Source: Cognatundibacterium griseum (GTDB lineage Bacteria > Pseudomonadota > Gammaproteobacteria > Burkholderiales > Burkholderiaceae_D). Taken from it: DNA of 64,000 nucleotides. The DNA is taken from contig NZ_JACOGC010000008.1 of NCBI RefSeq assembly GCF_014284195.1, positions 1 to 64,000 of the forward strand. The letters run 5' to 3'. This document shows positions 34,801 to 43,263 of the stretch, in pieces (position 1 is the stretch's first letter; each line of letters opens with the position of its first letter). A model generated the notes under the pieces. That model was not told the origin of the DNA. It did no database searches and saw nothing but the letters and a program-made list of their open reading frames with translations. A program made the translations under genes and the position numbers.

Positions 34801-35209
34801 TCGGCTTACGGTCGATGATGCACAGCGTGCCAATGCGCTGGCCATTGCTGGCCTGCAGTGGCGCTCCGGCGTAAAAGCGGATATGCGGTTCCCCCACTAC
34901 CAGCGGGTTGTCCCAGAAACGGCGGTCTTTGCTGGCATCCGGAATCAGAAAAATTTCCGAGCTCAGAATCGCGTGGCCGCAGAAAGAAATATCCCGGCCA
35001 GTTTGTTCCGCATCCAGCCCCTGACGGGATTTAAACCACTGACGGTCCGTATCGATCAGGGAAACCAGGGCAATGTCGGTTTTGAAAATCTGTCGTGCCA
35101 GACGAGTGAGACGATCAAAACGCTCTTCCGCCTGGGTATCGAGCAGGCGGCATTCTCTGAGCGTATTCAGTCGCAGGTCTTCATCAGCAGGAAATTCTGG
35201 CGGCAACAT
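31841..35209 (-). CDS. Large soluble GAF/PAS sensor histidine kinase
   Basis: 1122-residue kinase without signal peptide or membrane helix, so a cytoplasmic sensor. Domains in order: GAF (about 20-165, with SLIDTDRQWFKSRQGL and ISFCGHAIL), a second GAF (about 180-335), a third GAF-like region (about 345-500), PAS (about 520-635), PAS with PAC (about 645-765), PAS (about 770-890), HisKA with H near 900 (SHELRTPLTSISGAL), and ATPase domain (about 950-1115; NLLSNAIKYS, DHGTGI, KGGTGLGLAIS). No receiver domain or response regulator gene is nearby, so it is an orphan. The CGH in the first GAF recalls GAFs of redox- or phytochrome-like sensors, but the ligand cannot be named. It stands alone between tsaD and an aminotransferase. 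Confidence 0.9.
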   Translation of the reverse strand: MLPPEFPADEDLRLNTLRECRLLDTQAEERFDRLTRLARQIFKTDIALVSLIDTDRQWFKSRQGLDAEQTGRDISFCGHAILSSEIFLIPDASKDRRFWDNPLVVGEPHIRFYAGAPLQASNGQRIGTLCIIDRKPRDLSQQDAAILRDLADCVEHEIANELAQRQHDALLTLTRITSLAVEDPQILLRETLALGCAYLKMATGAISLIHGDEIEIKAVQSPGNVIQEGQRFKRSQTYSDLLNMDMSIVYIHHLGQSEYRHHPSYQRFKQESYIGIPLLLEGKRYGTLAFSDAAPRSTLFTDVEIEFVNVLGDWVNSTLKKMTLNHSLQLQQQMNEIVARSQSQFIKGQDKGDGFRTLLADTLQLNQGDFGFICEVMHDHNDLPYLKTHAVINGSGQQERAGKAEWKPAKKLTVDAIDTLSHLALTTGRPMSYPAVQAADSQLQTPDWYPVIRNLLSIPIHHDGTVIALITLANYPNTTEVNQTEFLQPILITIAQLVNAAKIQRQHEESEKRLANIIEGTNIGTWECHVPSGKTVLNERWAEMLGYTLEELSPTTVQTWLDLCHPDDMKISANLIEQHFKGQIPYYDMISRLRHKDGHWVWVRDRGCVVSWNEDGQPLIMSGSHQDVTQERLAEEKLAHAYELLEQSNAAARIGTWEYDLDTRQIYWSNVTRQVHEVDHDYVCELQDAITFYKPGKNRERISALLARAAQDGERYDAEFEIITARKHEKWVRVIGLPQWKDGRIQRVYGTFQDISESKAAAVALKEQAAQTQAILDNVLDGIITVDHSGKIAAYNSAAANIFGYRRDQLIGQHFSVLLPPDNPQGELHPFGSLTNIDDVVGISREIEARRQNGEIFPLDLSISAVRRQGRPLYIGLVRDITERKRLEKIKNEFIATVSHELRTPLTSISGALGLVLGGAAGGMPDSMSSLLTIASKNSQRLSFLINDLLDMEKLSAGKMQFHIQSFELASLLQQAIETNQTFSTQRKISLLLQQPLPEVSIAVDSQRLMQVLTNLLSNAIKYSPENETVQIAAKVIGGLVRISVSDHGTGIPEEFYPRIFQKFAQADSSDTRKKGGTGLGLAISRELVEHMGGKIGFESAIGQGSHFYIDFPIMKTLVKTV

Positions 35210-35650
35210 GGTGCAGTGCTGTTTTCAATCGTGTCAGAACAAGGCGGAGCCGGTATGGGGCAGCCGGGTTGGTTGTACAGGGTGAGCATACAACGTTGTC
35301 CTGGCAGAATCATCCGTATTGCCAGAATTGGCTCCAGATTTATCAAACATTTGCATTTTTGACCGTATTCCGTGCGCCAAAACCAGCATCGTCATGGGTA
35401 ATGGGAGAAAAATAAACGGTGTTATGTGTTTTTATTGATACCTTTTAAATAAATCCGGACTGATGAACGGTCTTTTAGTCACTCACCCTGCCACTCAATG
35501 CCACAGGCATGATGTATCCCTGTTCCGTGTCGCTTTCACTGCCAGCAGGAGGGATGACATGGTATTGTTTGCATATGATCTGTACGCCGAAGATTTTCGA
35601 GCCGGACACGTCGTTCTATGATTGCAGCAACTTACTTTCAGGAGAGGTTT
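35210..35650. other. Divergent intergenic region, kinase / aminotransferase
   Basis: About 440 bp. No gene is supported; a short frame at 35509-35913 only shadows the aminotransferase start. It should contain two divergent promoters. No convincing dyad or riboswitch was noticed. The stretch around 35400-35470 is AT-rich, and GCAGGAGGG near 35545 is not followed by a usable frame. Confidence 0.5.
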
Positions 35651-36961
35651 ATGCCCGACAAACAACAACTGGATGCATACTGGATGCCATTTACCGCAAA
35701 CCGGGATTACAAGGCCGCACCGCGTATCGTCGCGTCGGCATCCGGTATGTATTACCGCGATCAGAGCGGTCGCCAGATTCTGGATGGCACGGCAGGACTA
35801 TGGTGCGTGCCGCTGGGACACTCCCATCCTGTGATTGTCCGTGCTGTGCAGGAAGCAATTGCCACGCTGGATTATGCGCCTGCCTTCCAGATGGGGCATC
35901 CGACAGCGTTTGAACTGGCGGCAGAGCTGGTGGAGTACAGCGGCCGGCGCTTCGGTCAGGTGTTTTATACCAATTCCGGATCGGAAGCGGTCGATACTGC
36001 GCTGAAAATGGTGCTGGCTTATCACCGCGCCCGCGGCGAAGGGCAGCGTACCCGTTTTATTGGCCGTGAGCGCGGCTATCATGGCGTGGGTTTTGGCGGT
36101 ATGTCAGTTGGCGGTTTATCGGCGAACCGCAAGCAATTCGGCAATCTGCTGGGCGGTGTGGATTATCTGCCGCATACCCATAATCTGGAAAAAAACGCAT
36201 TCAGCCGCGGTTTGCCGGAATACGGTGTGCATCTGGCCGATGAACTCGAACGGCTGGTGACCCTGCATGACGTCTCCACCATTGCCGCAGTGATCGTGGA
36301 ACCGTTATCCGGCTCGGCGGGAGTGATTCTGCCACCTAAACATTACCTGCAGCGATTACGCGAATTATGCGACAAGCATGGCATTCTGCTGATTTTTGAT
36401 GAAGTCATTACCGGTTTCGGACGCATGGCAACACCGTTTGCCTGCGATTATTTCGGTGTCACGCCAGACCTGATGACCACCGCGAAAGGACTGACAAACG
36501 GTGTGGTGCCGATGGGTGCCGTATTCAGCAAGCCGGCTATCTATGACACCCTGATGCAGGGCCCGGCAGGGATTGAATTATTCCACGGCTATACCTATTC
36601 CGGCCATCCGCTGGCCTGCGCTGCGGGACTGGCTGCATTACGTGTGTTCAAGGAAGAGAAAGTGCTGGAGCATGCACAGGGCATGACAGCTTACTGGGAA
36701 GATGCGCTGCATTCCCTCAAAGGTTTGCCGCATGTGATTGATTTGCGCAATGCCGGACTGATCGGCGCGATTGAGCTGGCGTCCTTGCCCGGCAAGCCCG
36801 GTGCCCGCGCCATGGAAGTCTATAAAACTGCCTTTGCCGAAGGTGTGCTGATCCGGACTACCGGAGACATCATTGCCCTGTCGCCACCGCTGATACTGGA
36901 AAAACAGCATATCGACGAGTTGTTCGGCAAGCTGCGCGATATTCTGAAACGTAGCGCCTGA
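35651..36961 (+). CDS. Class III omega-amino acid:pyruvate aminotransferase
   Basis: PLP enzyme that moves the amino group of an omega-amino acid (beta-alanine, taurine or a similar amine) to pyruvate. The 436 residues start at the ATG preceded by AGGAGAGG. Marks: DAYWMPFTANRDYKAAPRIV, DGTAGLWCVPLGHSHP and YTNSGSEAVDTALKM (which binds the PLP phosphate); then FDEVITGFGR and PLP lysine K279 in TTAKGLTNG. The WMPFTANR start is that of omega-amino acid--pyruvate transaminases. The exact amine is not decidable here. The gene is monocistronic by position and convergent with paiB. Confidence 0.9.
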   Translation: MPDKQQLDAYWMPFTANRDYKAAPRIVASASGMYYRDQSGRQILDGTAGLWCVPLGHSHPVIVRAVQEAIATLDYAPAFQMGHPTAFELAAELVEYSGRRFGQVFYTNSGSEAVDTALKMVLAYHRARGEGQRTRFIGRERGYHGVGFGGMSVGGLSANRKQFGNLLGGVDYLPHTHNLEKNAFSRGLPEYGVHLADELERLVTLHDVSTIAAVIVEPLSGSAGVILPPKHYLQRLRELCDKHGILLIFDEVITGFGRMATPFACDYFGVTPDLMTTAKGLTNGVVPMGAVFSKPAIYDTLMQGPAGIELFHGYTYSGHPLACAAGLAALRVFKEEKVLEHAQGMTAYWEDALHSLKGLPHVIDLRNAGLIGAIELASLPGKPGARAMEVYKTAFAEGVLIRTTGDIIALSPPLILEKQHIDELFGKLRDILKRSA

Positions 36962-36998
36962 ACCGGAGATCAGCGTACTGATGGCCGGCAGGGGGAAT

Positions 36999-37631
36999 CT
37001 ACTCAAACAGCTGGGATTCGATGATGCCGGCCATGGCCTGTTCCGTTGCTGTGCCCACGCGCAGTCCGGCAGCAATGTCGGAGCGGGTCTGCACCGATTT
37101 GTTCTGGCTGGTTTTCCATTTGCCGGTCAGGCGGGCGATGGGCATGCGGATGCCGACGATCATTTCCATCATGTTGTCGATGTAATCGCCTGGCGCGTCA
37201 CTGATTTGCCAGGGAAGCTGGCGGGCAGATTCAAAGTGATTTGTCAGCTGGTTTAACAGGGACAGGAATTCCGGTTTGCTGTCGATCTGCTGCAAGCTGC
37301 CGTGCGCATGAACAACCGCATAATTATAGGTCGGCACCACTGCGCCGGTCTGCTGTTTTTCTTCGTACCACGAGGGCGTGATATAGGCACTGGCGCCCTG
37401 AAACACCGCCAGTACTTCCTGTGTGTTTCGCCAGACCGGATTCGCTTTCGCGACATGGCCCAGCAGTGTGCCAAATGGTGCGTCTGCGGTGGGCGGTGAG
37501 ATCAGGCATGGAATGTGATTGGCGGTCAGGCCATCCGTCTCCAGGGTGACCAGGCAAGCCAGCGGATGTTGCTGTATCAGGCTGTGCAGGATGTCGAGCC
37601 GGTCTTCGGCAAAATGCGGGGGCAGATACAT
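36999..37631 (-). CDS. PaiB-like FMN-binding protein
   Basis: 210 residues from the ATG giving MYLPPHFAEDR, the usual PaiB start. The rest (HPLACLVTLETDGLTANHIPCLI, GTLLGHVAKANPVWR, YITPSWYEEKQQTGAVVPTYNYAVVHAHG, and the C-terminal MPIARLTGKWKTSQNKS) matches the FMN-binding split-barrel family of B. subtilis PaiB, named as a transcriptional regulator of protease and sporulation genes although a biochemical role as a flavoprotein is also possible. It follows osmC by 50 bp and is probably in its operon. Confidence 0.9.
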   Translation of the reverse strand: MYLPPHFAEDRLDILHSLIQQHPLACLVTLETDGLTANHIPCLISPPTADAPFGTLLGHVAKANPVWRNTQEVLAVFQGASAYITPSWYEEKQQTGAVVPTYNYAVVHAHGSLQQIDSKPEFLSLLNQLTNHFESARQLPWQISDAPGDYIDNMMEMIVGIRMPIARLTGKWKTSQNKSVQTRSDIAAGLRVGTATEQAMAGIIESQLFE

Positions 37632-37681
37632 GGCGTTATCCTGGCTGTCCTGGTTTTTCTGGTCGTCTTCAAGGTCTTGGT

Positions 37682-38143
37682 TCAGACCGATTCGATGCTG
37701 ACTTCGGCACGGATCGAATTCGCGATATAGCAATGATCGTGAGACAGCGCATGCAAGGCGGCAATCTGATCGGCGCCGGGAATCGTGTCGCCGGAGAATT
37801 CAACATGCGGCCGCAGCGTGATGCGGGTGATCGATTTGCGGCGTCTTTCATTGGCTTCCATGTAGCCGGTCGCCTCATCGGTATAACTGTCGACGATATA
37901 ACCCTGTTTGGCTGCAAATGCGAGGAAAAACAGCATATGGCAGCTGGACAATGCCGCTACCAGCGCTTCTTCCGGATCGATATTTTCTGCGACGGAATAG
38001 GGCAGCGGCACGGAGGATGGCGCGGAGGACGCCGGGACGCTCAAGCCGCCGTCAAATTTCCATTCATGTGCGCGGCTGTACTGGTTGTCGCTGAATACCT
38101 GCCCTGCACGTTTCCAGCTGATCTGGGCCTGATGCTGATCCAT
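37682..38143 (-). CDS. OsmC-family peroxiredoxin
   Basis: 153-residue protein of the OsmC/Ohr superfamily, which reduces organic hydroperoxides with two cysteines. The peroxidatic Cys lies in ALSSCHMLFFLAFAA, following the conserved Glu of PEEALVAA. The resolving Cys lies in HDHCYIANS. The N-terminal WKR...YSRAHEWKFDGG pattern is of the OsmC branch that does not need a signal peptide. AGGAGC precedes the ATG. In the 180 bp upstream two direct ATCGAAAA repeats (about 38173 and 38190) could be control sites. Confidence 0.9.
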   Translation of the reverse strand: MDQHQAQISWKRAGQVFSDNQYSRAHEWKFDGGLSVPASSAPSSVPLPYSVAENIDPEEALVAALSSCHMLFFLAFAAKQGYIVDSYTDEATGYMEANERRRKSITRITLRPHVEFSGDTIPGADQIAALHALSHDHCYIANSIRAEVSIESV

Positions 38144-38320
38144 ACATGCTCCTGAAATATCAAAAAACGAATAATCGAAAACTGCGAAATCGAAAATGAT
38201 TCCGCCGAGTGTAATGCAAAATACCGTGACGGGAAATGATCCACATCAGAATCCGGAGGCTGCGTGAATGTCTGATCTGGCTGGCGCTGTGCATCGCGCA
38301 GCTGCCGGATTGCCGGAGCG

Positions 38321-38360
38321 GATAAAAAAACCTCTTTCACCATGATGATGAAAGAGGTTT
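38321..38360 (-). terminator. Rho-independent terminator of the M13 peptidase gene
   Basis: A 12-bp perfect stem (38328-38339 and 38349-38360; AAACCTCTTTCA and its complement) with a 9-nt loop. Read leftward it ends in seven T. It lies 35 bp past the M13 stop codon. Confidence 0.88.
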
Positions 38361-38394
38361 GCCGTGCGCTGCATCGCCGCAGCAGCGGCGGGTT

Positions 38395-40473
38395 TTACCA
38401 GATCGTGATGCGTTTCTCAGGGGCGACATACATTTTGTCACCTTCCTTCACCCCGAACGCTGCATAAAAGCCCGGAATGTTGGTCAGCGGCGCATTGCCG
38501 CGTACCGATGCAGGGGAATGCGGATCGATATTGATCAGGCGGATCGTTTCAGCATCGCGTGCCTTGCCGCGCCAGACCTGGGCCCAGCCCATGAACAGAC
38601 GCTGGTCGCCGGTATAGCCGTCGATCACGGGCGCTGGCTTGCCGCCGAGTGAGAGTTGGTAAGCCTTGTAGGCAATCGACAGACCGGAATTATCGGCAAT
38701 GTTTTCACCCAGCGTTAATGCGCCGTTGACATGATAGCCGGGCAGCGGACTGTAGGCATTGTATTGCGCGATCATGGCCGCGGTCAGCTTGCTGAAGTTA
38801 GCCTTGTCTTCCTTGGTCCACCAGTCGCGCAGATTGCCGTCGCCATCGGACTGGCTTCCCGAATCATCAAAGCCGTGACTGATCTCATGGCCGATGACGG
38901 CACCGATACCGCCGTAATTGACGGCATCGTCGGCTGCCGGATTGAAGAACGGCGGCTGCAGAATCGCTGCCGGAAAGACGATTTCGTTCTGACGTGAGTT
39001 GTAGTAAGCGTTCACGGTCTGCGGGCTCATGCCCCATTCTTTGCGGTTCACCGGCTGACCGAGTTTTGCCAGTTGCCGGTAGTACTCATGGGCGCGGGCA
39101 CGCATGATGTTGCCGACCAGATCGTCCTTGCGGATATCGAGTTTGCTGTAATCGCGCCAGACATCCGGATAGCCGATTTTCGGCGTGAATTTCGAGAGTT
39201 TGGTCAGCGCTTCTTTTTTGGTTTCCGGACTCATCCATTCCAGAGTTTCAATGCTTTGCTTGTACGCCAGGGTCAGGTTGCCAACCAGTTGTTCCATGCG
39301 GGCTTTATTCTCTGGCGGGAAATAGCGTGCCACATACAGCTTGCCGAGCGCTTCCGGCATGCAGTCTTCCACCCGCGCCACACCACGCTTCCAGCGCGGC
39401 TGATTGGCAGGAATACCGCGCAGGACGACGCTGGAGAACTGGAAATCCTCATCCACAAAGCGTTTCGACAGCAGGCTGGCATAGGCGTCCAGCACTTTCC
39501 ATTTGAAATAAGTGCGCCAGACAGGAACCGGCGTGTCGCTGATAATTTTCGCCAGATTAGTGAGGAAATCCGGCTGGCGCACGATCACGTAATCAACGCG
39601 CTTGCCGACGCCGGTGCCGGCGAAGTACATGGTCCAGTCGAAGCCCGGCAACAGGGTATTCAGTTTGGCGATTTCAATCTTGTTGTAGGTTTTGACCGGA
39701 TTGCGGTTTTCCACTTTGCTCCACTGAATCCGGGCGATCTCGGTTTCCAGCGCCAGGATAGAGGCGGAGGCTTTGTCCGCTTCTTTCTGGCCGCTCATTG
39801 CCAGCATGGTTTCCACATGCTTCAGATAGGCGTCCCGGAAACCCTTGAGCTTGGCGTCATCGTCCTTCAGGTAATAATCCCGGTCGGGCAGGCCGAGGCC
39901 GCCCTGACTCAGATACACGGCGTATTTGCTTGAATCGCGGGCATCCTGACCGATACCGGATTGCACCGGCAGCGATATGCCCATTTTCCCCAGATAGGAA
40001 ATCAGCGCCGGTAAATCTTCTTTGTGCATCAGCCGGTCAATGCGTTCAAAGCTGCTTTGCAGCGGCTGGATGTCGAGTTTGTCGGCACGCGCCTCATCCA
40101 TGAAGCTGTTGTACAGATCGGCAATTTTTTTCTCGTTGCTGCCCGCTTTGAGTCTGGTATCTGCAGACAGGGCTTTGATGATGTCGAAAGAACGTTTTTC
40201 AGACAATTCACGCAACTGATCAAACGAACCGAAGCGCGCGCGGTCAGCTGGGATTTCTGCTTCGGCCAGCCATTTTCCGGACATGTACTGGAAAAAATCA
40301 TCCTGTGGCCGCACGCTTTGATCGATCCATTGCAGGTCGATGCCAGAAACGCGGCTGGCGGCTGCCGTGGTGACAGACGGTGTCGCGACCGCTTTGGTCT
40401 GGTTGTCTGCGGCGCCGGCGCTGCCGGTGGTCAGTGCAGCGAGTACGGCTAAGGAGCGCAGGGTACGTTGCAT
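38395..40473 (-). CDS. M13-family zinc metallopeptidase (neprilysin/PepO-like)
   Basis: Exported oligopeptidase of 692 residues with a signal peptide (MQRTLRSLAVLAALTTGSAGA). The N-terminal M13 domain runs about 40-430, beginning IDLQWIDQSVRPQDDFFQYMSGKW. The zinc domain contains NAYYNSRQNEIVFPAAILQPPFF, the HEISHGFDD zinc motif with catalytic Glu, and the third ligand in GENIADNSGLS. It ends RITIW, close to the usual Cys-Trp end of neprilysins. It cleaves peptides up to about 40 residues, complementing the S9 and M3 peptidases here. AGGAAATTCCT precedes the ATG. A repeated TACT/AGTA dyad lies 140 bp upstream. Confidence 0.93.
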   Translation of the reverse strand: MQRTLRSLAVLAALTTGSAGAADNQTKAVATPSVTTAAASRVSGIDLQWIDQSVRPQDDFFQYMSGKWLAEAEIPADRARFGSFDQLRELSEKRSFDIIKALSADTRLKAGSNEKKIADLYNSFMDEARADKLDIQPLQSSFERIDRLMHKEDLPALISYLGKMGISLPVQSGIGQDARDSSKYAVYLSQGGLGLPDRDYYLKDDDAKLKGFRDAYLKHVETMLAMSGQKEADKASASILALETEIARIQWSKVENRNPVKTYNKIEIAKLNTLLPGFDWTMYFAGTGVGKRVDYVIVRQPDFLTNLAKIISDTPVPVWRTYFKWKVLDAYASLLSKRFVDEDFQFSSVVLRGIPANQPRWKRGVARVEDCMPEALGKLYVARYFPPENKARMEQLVGNLTLAYKQSIETLEWMSPETKKEALTKLSKFTPKIGYPDVWRDYSKLDIRKDDLVGNIMRARAHEYYRQLAKLGQPVNRKEWGMSPQTVNAYYNSRQNEIVFPAAILQPPFFNPAADDAVNYGGIGAVIGHEISHGFDDSGSQSDGDGNLRDWWTKEDKANFSKLTAAMIAQYNAYSPLPGYHVNGALTLGENIADNSGLSIAYKAYQLSLGGKPAPVIDGYTGDQRLFMGWAQVWRGKARDAETIRLINIDPHSPASVRGNAPLTNIPGFYAAFGVKEGDKMYVAPEKRITIW

Positions 40474-40612
40474 AGGAATTTCCTTGTTTGTATAAATGAT
40501 CTTCCGGAACACCGGATTGGAAATAGAGGGAGACGACGGCATCCCGAACGGAATGCCGCCAGTTGTCATGTGACAAAGAAATGACTAAATAGTTCGTCGT
40601 CAGACTGAAAAT

Positions 40613-40629
40613 ATACTGGAGGGGAGTAT
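40613..40629. promoter_or_regulatory. ATACT-GGAGGGG-AGTAT dyad upstream of the M13 peptidase (copy C)
   Basis: Identical over 17 bp to the element at 29889-29905, upstream of the leftward M13 peptidase gene and downstream of lgt. Its right part also belongs to a longer inverted repeat (see 40622-40683). Confidence 0.55.
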
Positions 40630-40683
40630 GTTTAAAGGTGTAATGCTTGTCTGGGCAACAGGCTGATTTTTTAACATACTCCC
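40622..40683. repeat. Inverted repeat GGGAGTATGTT ... AACATACTCCC
   Basis: Perfect 11-bp arms at 40622-40632 and 40673-40683, extended by AAA/TTT after one mismatch, enclose about 40 bp between lgt and the M13 gene. The left arm is shared with operator-like copy C. No long T-run follows, so it is not an ordinary terminator. It may be a small palindromic intergenic repeat. Confidence 0.5.
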
Positions 40684-40690
40684 TACTTTT

Positions 40691-41494
40691 TTATCGGGAG
40701 GCAGGTTTCTGGATGTGATATGCCCAATACAGCAGGGTGGCGCCCACAGCGATCATTGGCAGGGACAGCATTTGTCCGGCAGAAATGGTCAGACCGGCAA
40801 AGCTGACTTCATAATCCGGCGTGCGGAAATATTCGGTGAAAAAGCGGGCGCAACCGTACAGCAGCACAAACAGGGCGCCGACTGCCAGGCGGGGCCGCGC
40901 TTTGCTGGCGAACCACCATAGGATGGCAAACAGCAGCACACCATCAACCAGTGCCTGATAAATCGGCGACGGGTGTACCGGATGGTCCACTCCCGGCCAG
41001 ATCATTGCCCACGGCAAATCGGCGGAGGCGATCCGGCCGGGCAATTCGTGATTGATGAAGTTGCCGATGCGGCCTGCGGCATATCCCAGCGGCACCAGCG
41101 GCGCAATAAAGTCATAGACATCGGCCAGATGCATTTTGGTTTTGCGCGCCCACAGCGACATGGCGATCAGCACCCCGAGAAAACCGCCATGAAACGACAT
41201 GCCGCCTTTCCAGACTTTAAAAATTTCGAGCGGATTTGCCGCATAGTAAGTCGGGCCGTAAAACAATACTTCCCCCAGCCGTCCACCCAGAATCACACCA
41301 AGCACGCCGTAAAACAGCATGTCGTCGATATGCTCACGGGTCCAGCCTTTGGCGGCGACATGCGGCAGACGCAGGCGCCAGCGGCCCAATAGGACAAACT
41401 GCATGAACGCCACCAGATACATCAGACCGTACCAGTGGATAGACAAAGGGCCAATGTGCAGAGCAACGGGATCAGGGTTGGGATGAATCAGCAT
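40691..41494 (-). CDS. lgt: Prolipoprotein diacylglyceryl transferase
   Basis: Inner-membrane enzyme that attaches diacylglycerol to the lipobox cysteine of prolipoproteins. It has 267 residues from the ATG giving [23 protein letters not shown]. Seven hydrophobic helices are present, with the Lgt signature [14 protein letters not shown] and the conserved [19 protein letters not shown] and [12 protein letters not shown] segments. The reading frame start lies inside the 3' end of the upstream lysR gene (23-bp overlap), so translation is probably coupled. That is an unusual pairing for lgt. Confidence 0.96.
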   Translation of the reverse strand: MLIHPNPDPVALHIGPLSIHWYGLMYLVAFMQFVLLGRWRLRLPHVAAKGWTREHIDDMLFYGVLGVILGGRLGEVLFYGPTYYAANPLEIFKVWKGGMSFHGGFLGVLIAMSLWARKTKMHLADVYDFIAPLVPLGYAAGRIGNFINHELPGRIASADLPWAMIWPGVDHPVHPSPIYQALVDGVLLFAILWWFASKARPRLAVGALFVLLYGCARFFTEYFRTPDYEVSFAGLTISAGQMLSLPMIAVGATLLYWAYHIQKPASR

Positions 41495-42422
41495 AAATTT
41501 GGTCAGTATCAGTGGCAAGAGTGTCGGGAAGCAGCTGTAAAAACGTCGCCAGCACCGCGGACGGGTTGTCGCGACGCCAGGTCAGACCAATTTCTGCCTG
41601 CGCAGTCTGGTCTGCGACCGGATGATACACCACACCGGGGCGCTGCAGATTGGAGACTGATTGCGGCACCAGCGCGATCCCCATGCCTGCCGACACCAGA
41701 CCGACGATGGTTTGCATCTGTATTGCCTCCTGAGCGATTTCCGGCACCAGTCCGGCACGGTGAAAACAGCCCAGAATCGCGTCGTGCAACGCAGGGGCAA
41801 TTTTGCGTGGAAACATAATCAGTGCTTGTCCGGCACAGTCCGCCAGGCGGATGGCGGCATGGCGTGGAAACATCTGTTCCGGCGCTGCCAGCATCAATGG
41901 TTCGGTAAGGATTTTCCGGTAGCTCAGCAGTGGTTGCAGGCGGTCTGGCAACGGCGGGATCACGAAGCCGGCATCGATCTCTGCTTTTTCCAGTGCTTCA
42001 AGCTGTACATCGGTGGTCGCTTCGCGCAGTTCGATGCTGACCCCGGCGTGCTGCTGGCGGTAGGCGCGCAGCAGCGGCGGAAGAATACTGTAATCGGCAA
42101 TCGAGACAAAGGCCAGCGACAGGTGGCCTTCTGTGCCGGCAGCAGCGCGCTGTACCAGCGCATGCAGCCCTTGCGCCTGCTCCAGCAGGCGGCGTGCCTC
42201 CGGTAGCAGCGCCAGCCCCGCCGGGGTCAGGGCGATGTGGCGGGTGTTGCGGGTCAGCAAGGCGGTGCCGAGTACGGCTTCCAGCATCTGAATCGCCTGG
42301 GATAAGGGGGGCTGCGTCATGTGCAGGCGTGCTGCAGCGCGGCCAAAATGCAACTCTTCCGCGACCGCGACAAAGTAACGCAACTGACGCAATTCGGGCT
42401 GGCGCAGATCGGATGGATTCAT
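41472..42422 (-). CDS. LysR-family transcriptional regulator
   Basis: 316 residues. The N-terminal winged helix-turn-helix ([38 protein letters not shown]) is followed by a periplasmic-binding-protein-like effector domain (about 95-300), beginning [14 protein letters not shown] and containing the [14 protein letters not shown] hinge. The pattern is of LysR regulators of aromatic or small-acid catabolism, but no target operon is beside it. Its 3' end overlaps lgt, so lgt probably rides on its transcript. ATG 42422 gives the standard start. Confidence 0.93.
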   Translation of the reverse strand: MNPSDLRQPELRQLRYFVAVAEELHFGRAAARLHMTQPPLSQAIQMLEAVLGTALLTRNTRHIALTPAGLALLPEARRLLEQAQGLHALVQRAAAGTEGHLSLAFVSIADYSILPPLLRAYRQQHAGVSIELREATTDVQLEALEKAEIDAGFVIPPLPDRLQPLLSYRKILTEPLMLAAPEQMFPRHAAIRLADCAGQALIMFPRKIAPALHDAILGCFHRAGLVPEIAQEAIQMQTIVGLVSAGMGIALVPQSVSNLQRPGVVYHPVADQTAQAEIGLTWRRDNPSAVLATFLQLLPDTLATDTDQIYADSSQP

Positions 42423-42477
42423 GGCGTACGCTGCTGCCAGCACAGGCGGGATTCAGACGGGAGGGCGGCCTGAGTTT

Positions 42478-42711
42478 TCAACGTCGTCTGGTTTTCTTAT
42501 CGAACTGACGTTTGACTCTTTCTTGCTGCATCTTCTCGTAATGGGCAATATCTTTGCGCTTATCCATTCCCAGCATGCGTTCAAAAAATTCAAACCACAA
42601 AAATACCAGCACGGCCAGTCCGATGAACCACCACCAGGACATGGTTCCGAAAATCCAGACATCCGCCAGTTTCAACACCAGCAGCAACACCAAGGGAATA
42701 ATGAGTAGCAT
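42478..42711 (-). CDS. Small Trp-rich membrane protein (TIGR04438-like)
   Basis: 77 residues with two hydrophobic helices (about 2-15 and 25-45) in which the second is Trp/Phe-rich (SWWWFIGLAVLVFLWFEFFERM), followed by a very basic, charged tail (MDKRKDIAHYEKMQQERVKRQ). This layout is that of the small Trp-rich protein family found in betaproteobacteria; the function is unknown. It lies between cytochrome c (divergent) and lysR (same strand, 55 bp gap). Confidence 0.8.
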   Translation of the reverse strand: MLLIIPLVLLLVLKLADVWIFGTMSWWWFIGLAVLVFLWFEFFERMLGMDKRKDIAHYEKMQQERVKRQFDKKTRRR

Positions 42712-42838
42712 AATTGGTTTCCTTTGCCCCGCAGATTAAAGCGGAATTTGCATCAGGTCAATCCGGCTGATTTCAGTTGCATTCAGGCGGAAGAAAAGCG
42801 TTAAAATGAAGCGGCATTTTTTTAACCGGGAGAAAACA

Positions 42839-43147
42839 ATGAAACTCGCATTATTGGTAGGTGCAACTCTGGCTGTATTCGCGTCTGGTTCTGCAATGGC
42901 AAATGCTGATCTGGCCAAGGCAAAAAACTGCATGGCATGCCATTCGGTGGATAACAAGGTAGTTGGCCCAGCTTACAAAGATGTGGCAAAGAAATATGCT
43001 GGCGATAAGAAAGCAGAAGCCAAACTGGTCGAGAAAGTGCAAAAGGGCGGTAGCGGTGTATGGGGCGCAATCCCGATGCCAGCGAATCCACAGGTCAGCG
43101 AGGCAGAAGCCAAGACACTGGTCAAGTGGGTATTATCCCTGAAGTAA
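42839..43147 (+). CDS. Periplasmic class I c-type cytochrome (c551/c552 type)
   Basis: Small electron carrier of 102 residues, about 83 after signal peptide removal (MKLALLVGATLAVFASGSAMA). One haem site CMACH lies near residue 32, with the distal Met in IPMPANP and the C-terminal amphipathic helix EAEAKTLVKWVLSLK. This is the compact cytochrome c8/c551 layout. GGGAG precedes the ATG. An upstream in-frame ATG at 42806 would add a charged, non-signal extension and is rejected. A bidirectional terminator follows. Confidence 0.95.
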   Translation: MKLALLVGATLAVFASGSAMANADLAKAKNCMACHSVDNKVVGPAYKDVAKKYAGDKKAEAKLVEKVQKGGSGVWGAIPMPANPQVSEAEAKTLVKWVLSLK

Positions 43148-43221
43148 GATGGTTCTGACCTGCCTGCTGTTCAACGGCGGGCGGGTTGCGCAGATACGCT
43201 GCATTGTGTCTGCATCAAAAG

Positions 43222-43245
43222 AAAAGCCCGGCATGCCGGGCTTTT
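43222..43245. terminator. Bidirectional terminator between cytochrome c and livJ-like gene
   Basis: A perfect 24-bp palindrome (AAAAGCCCGG-CATG-CCGGGCTTTT) placed between two convergent genes, with A/T tracts on both sides that serve each direction. Confidence 0.88.
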
Positions 43246-43263
43246 CCATTTATGTGCTGCTGA

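Noticed and set aside
39073-39933. 286-codon frame opposite the M13 peptidase
   Set aside because: Antisense shadow; no motif, and the M13 gene is certain.
17689-40629. Repeated TACT/AGTA dyads as ends of an insertion sequence
   Set aside because: No transposase-like frame lies between paired copies, and no target duplications were seen; a regulatory or small palindromic repeat fits better.
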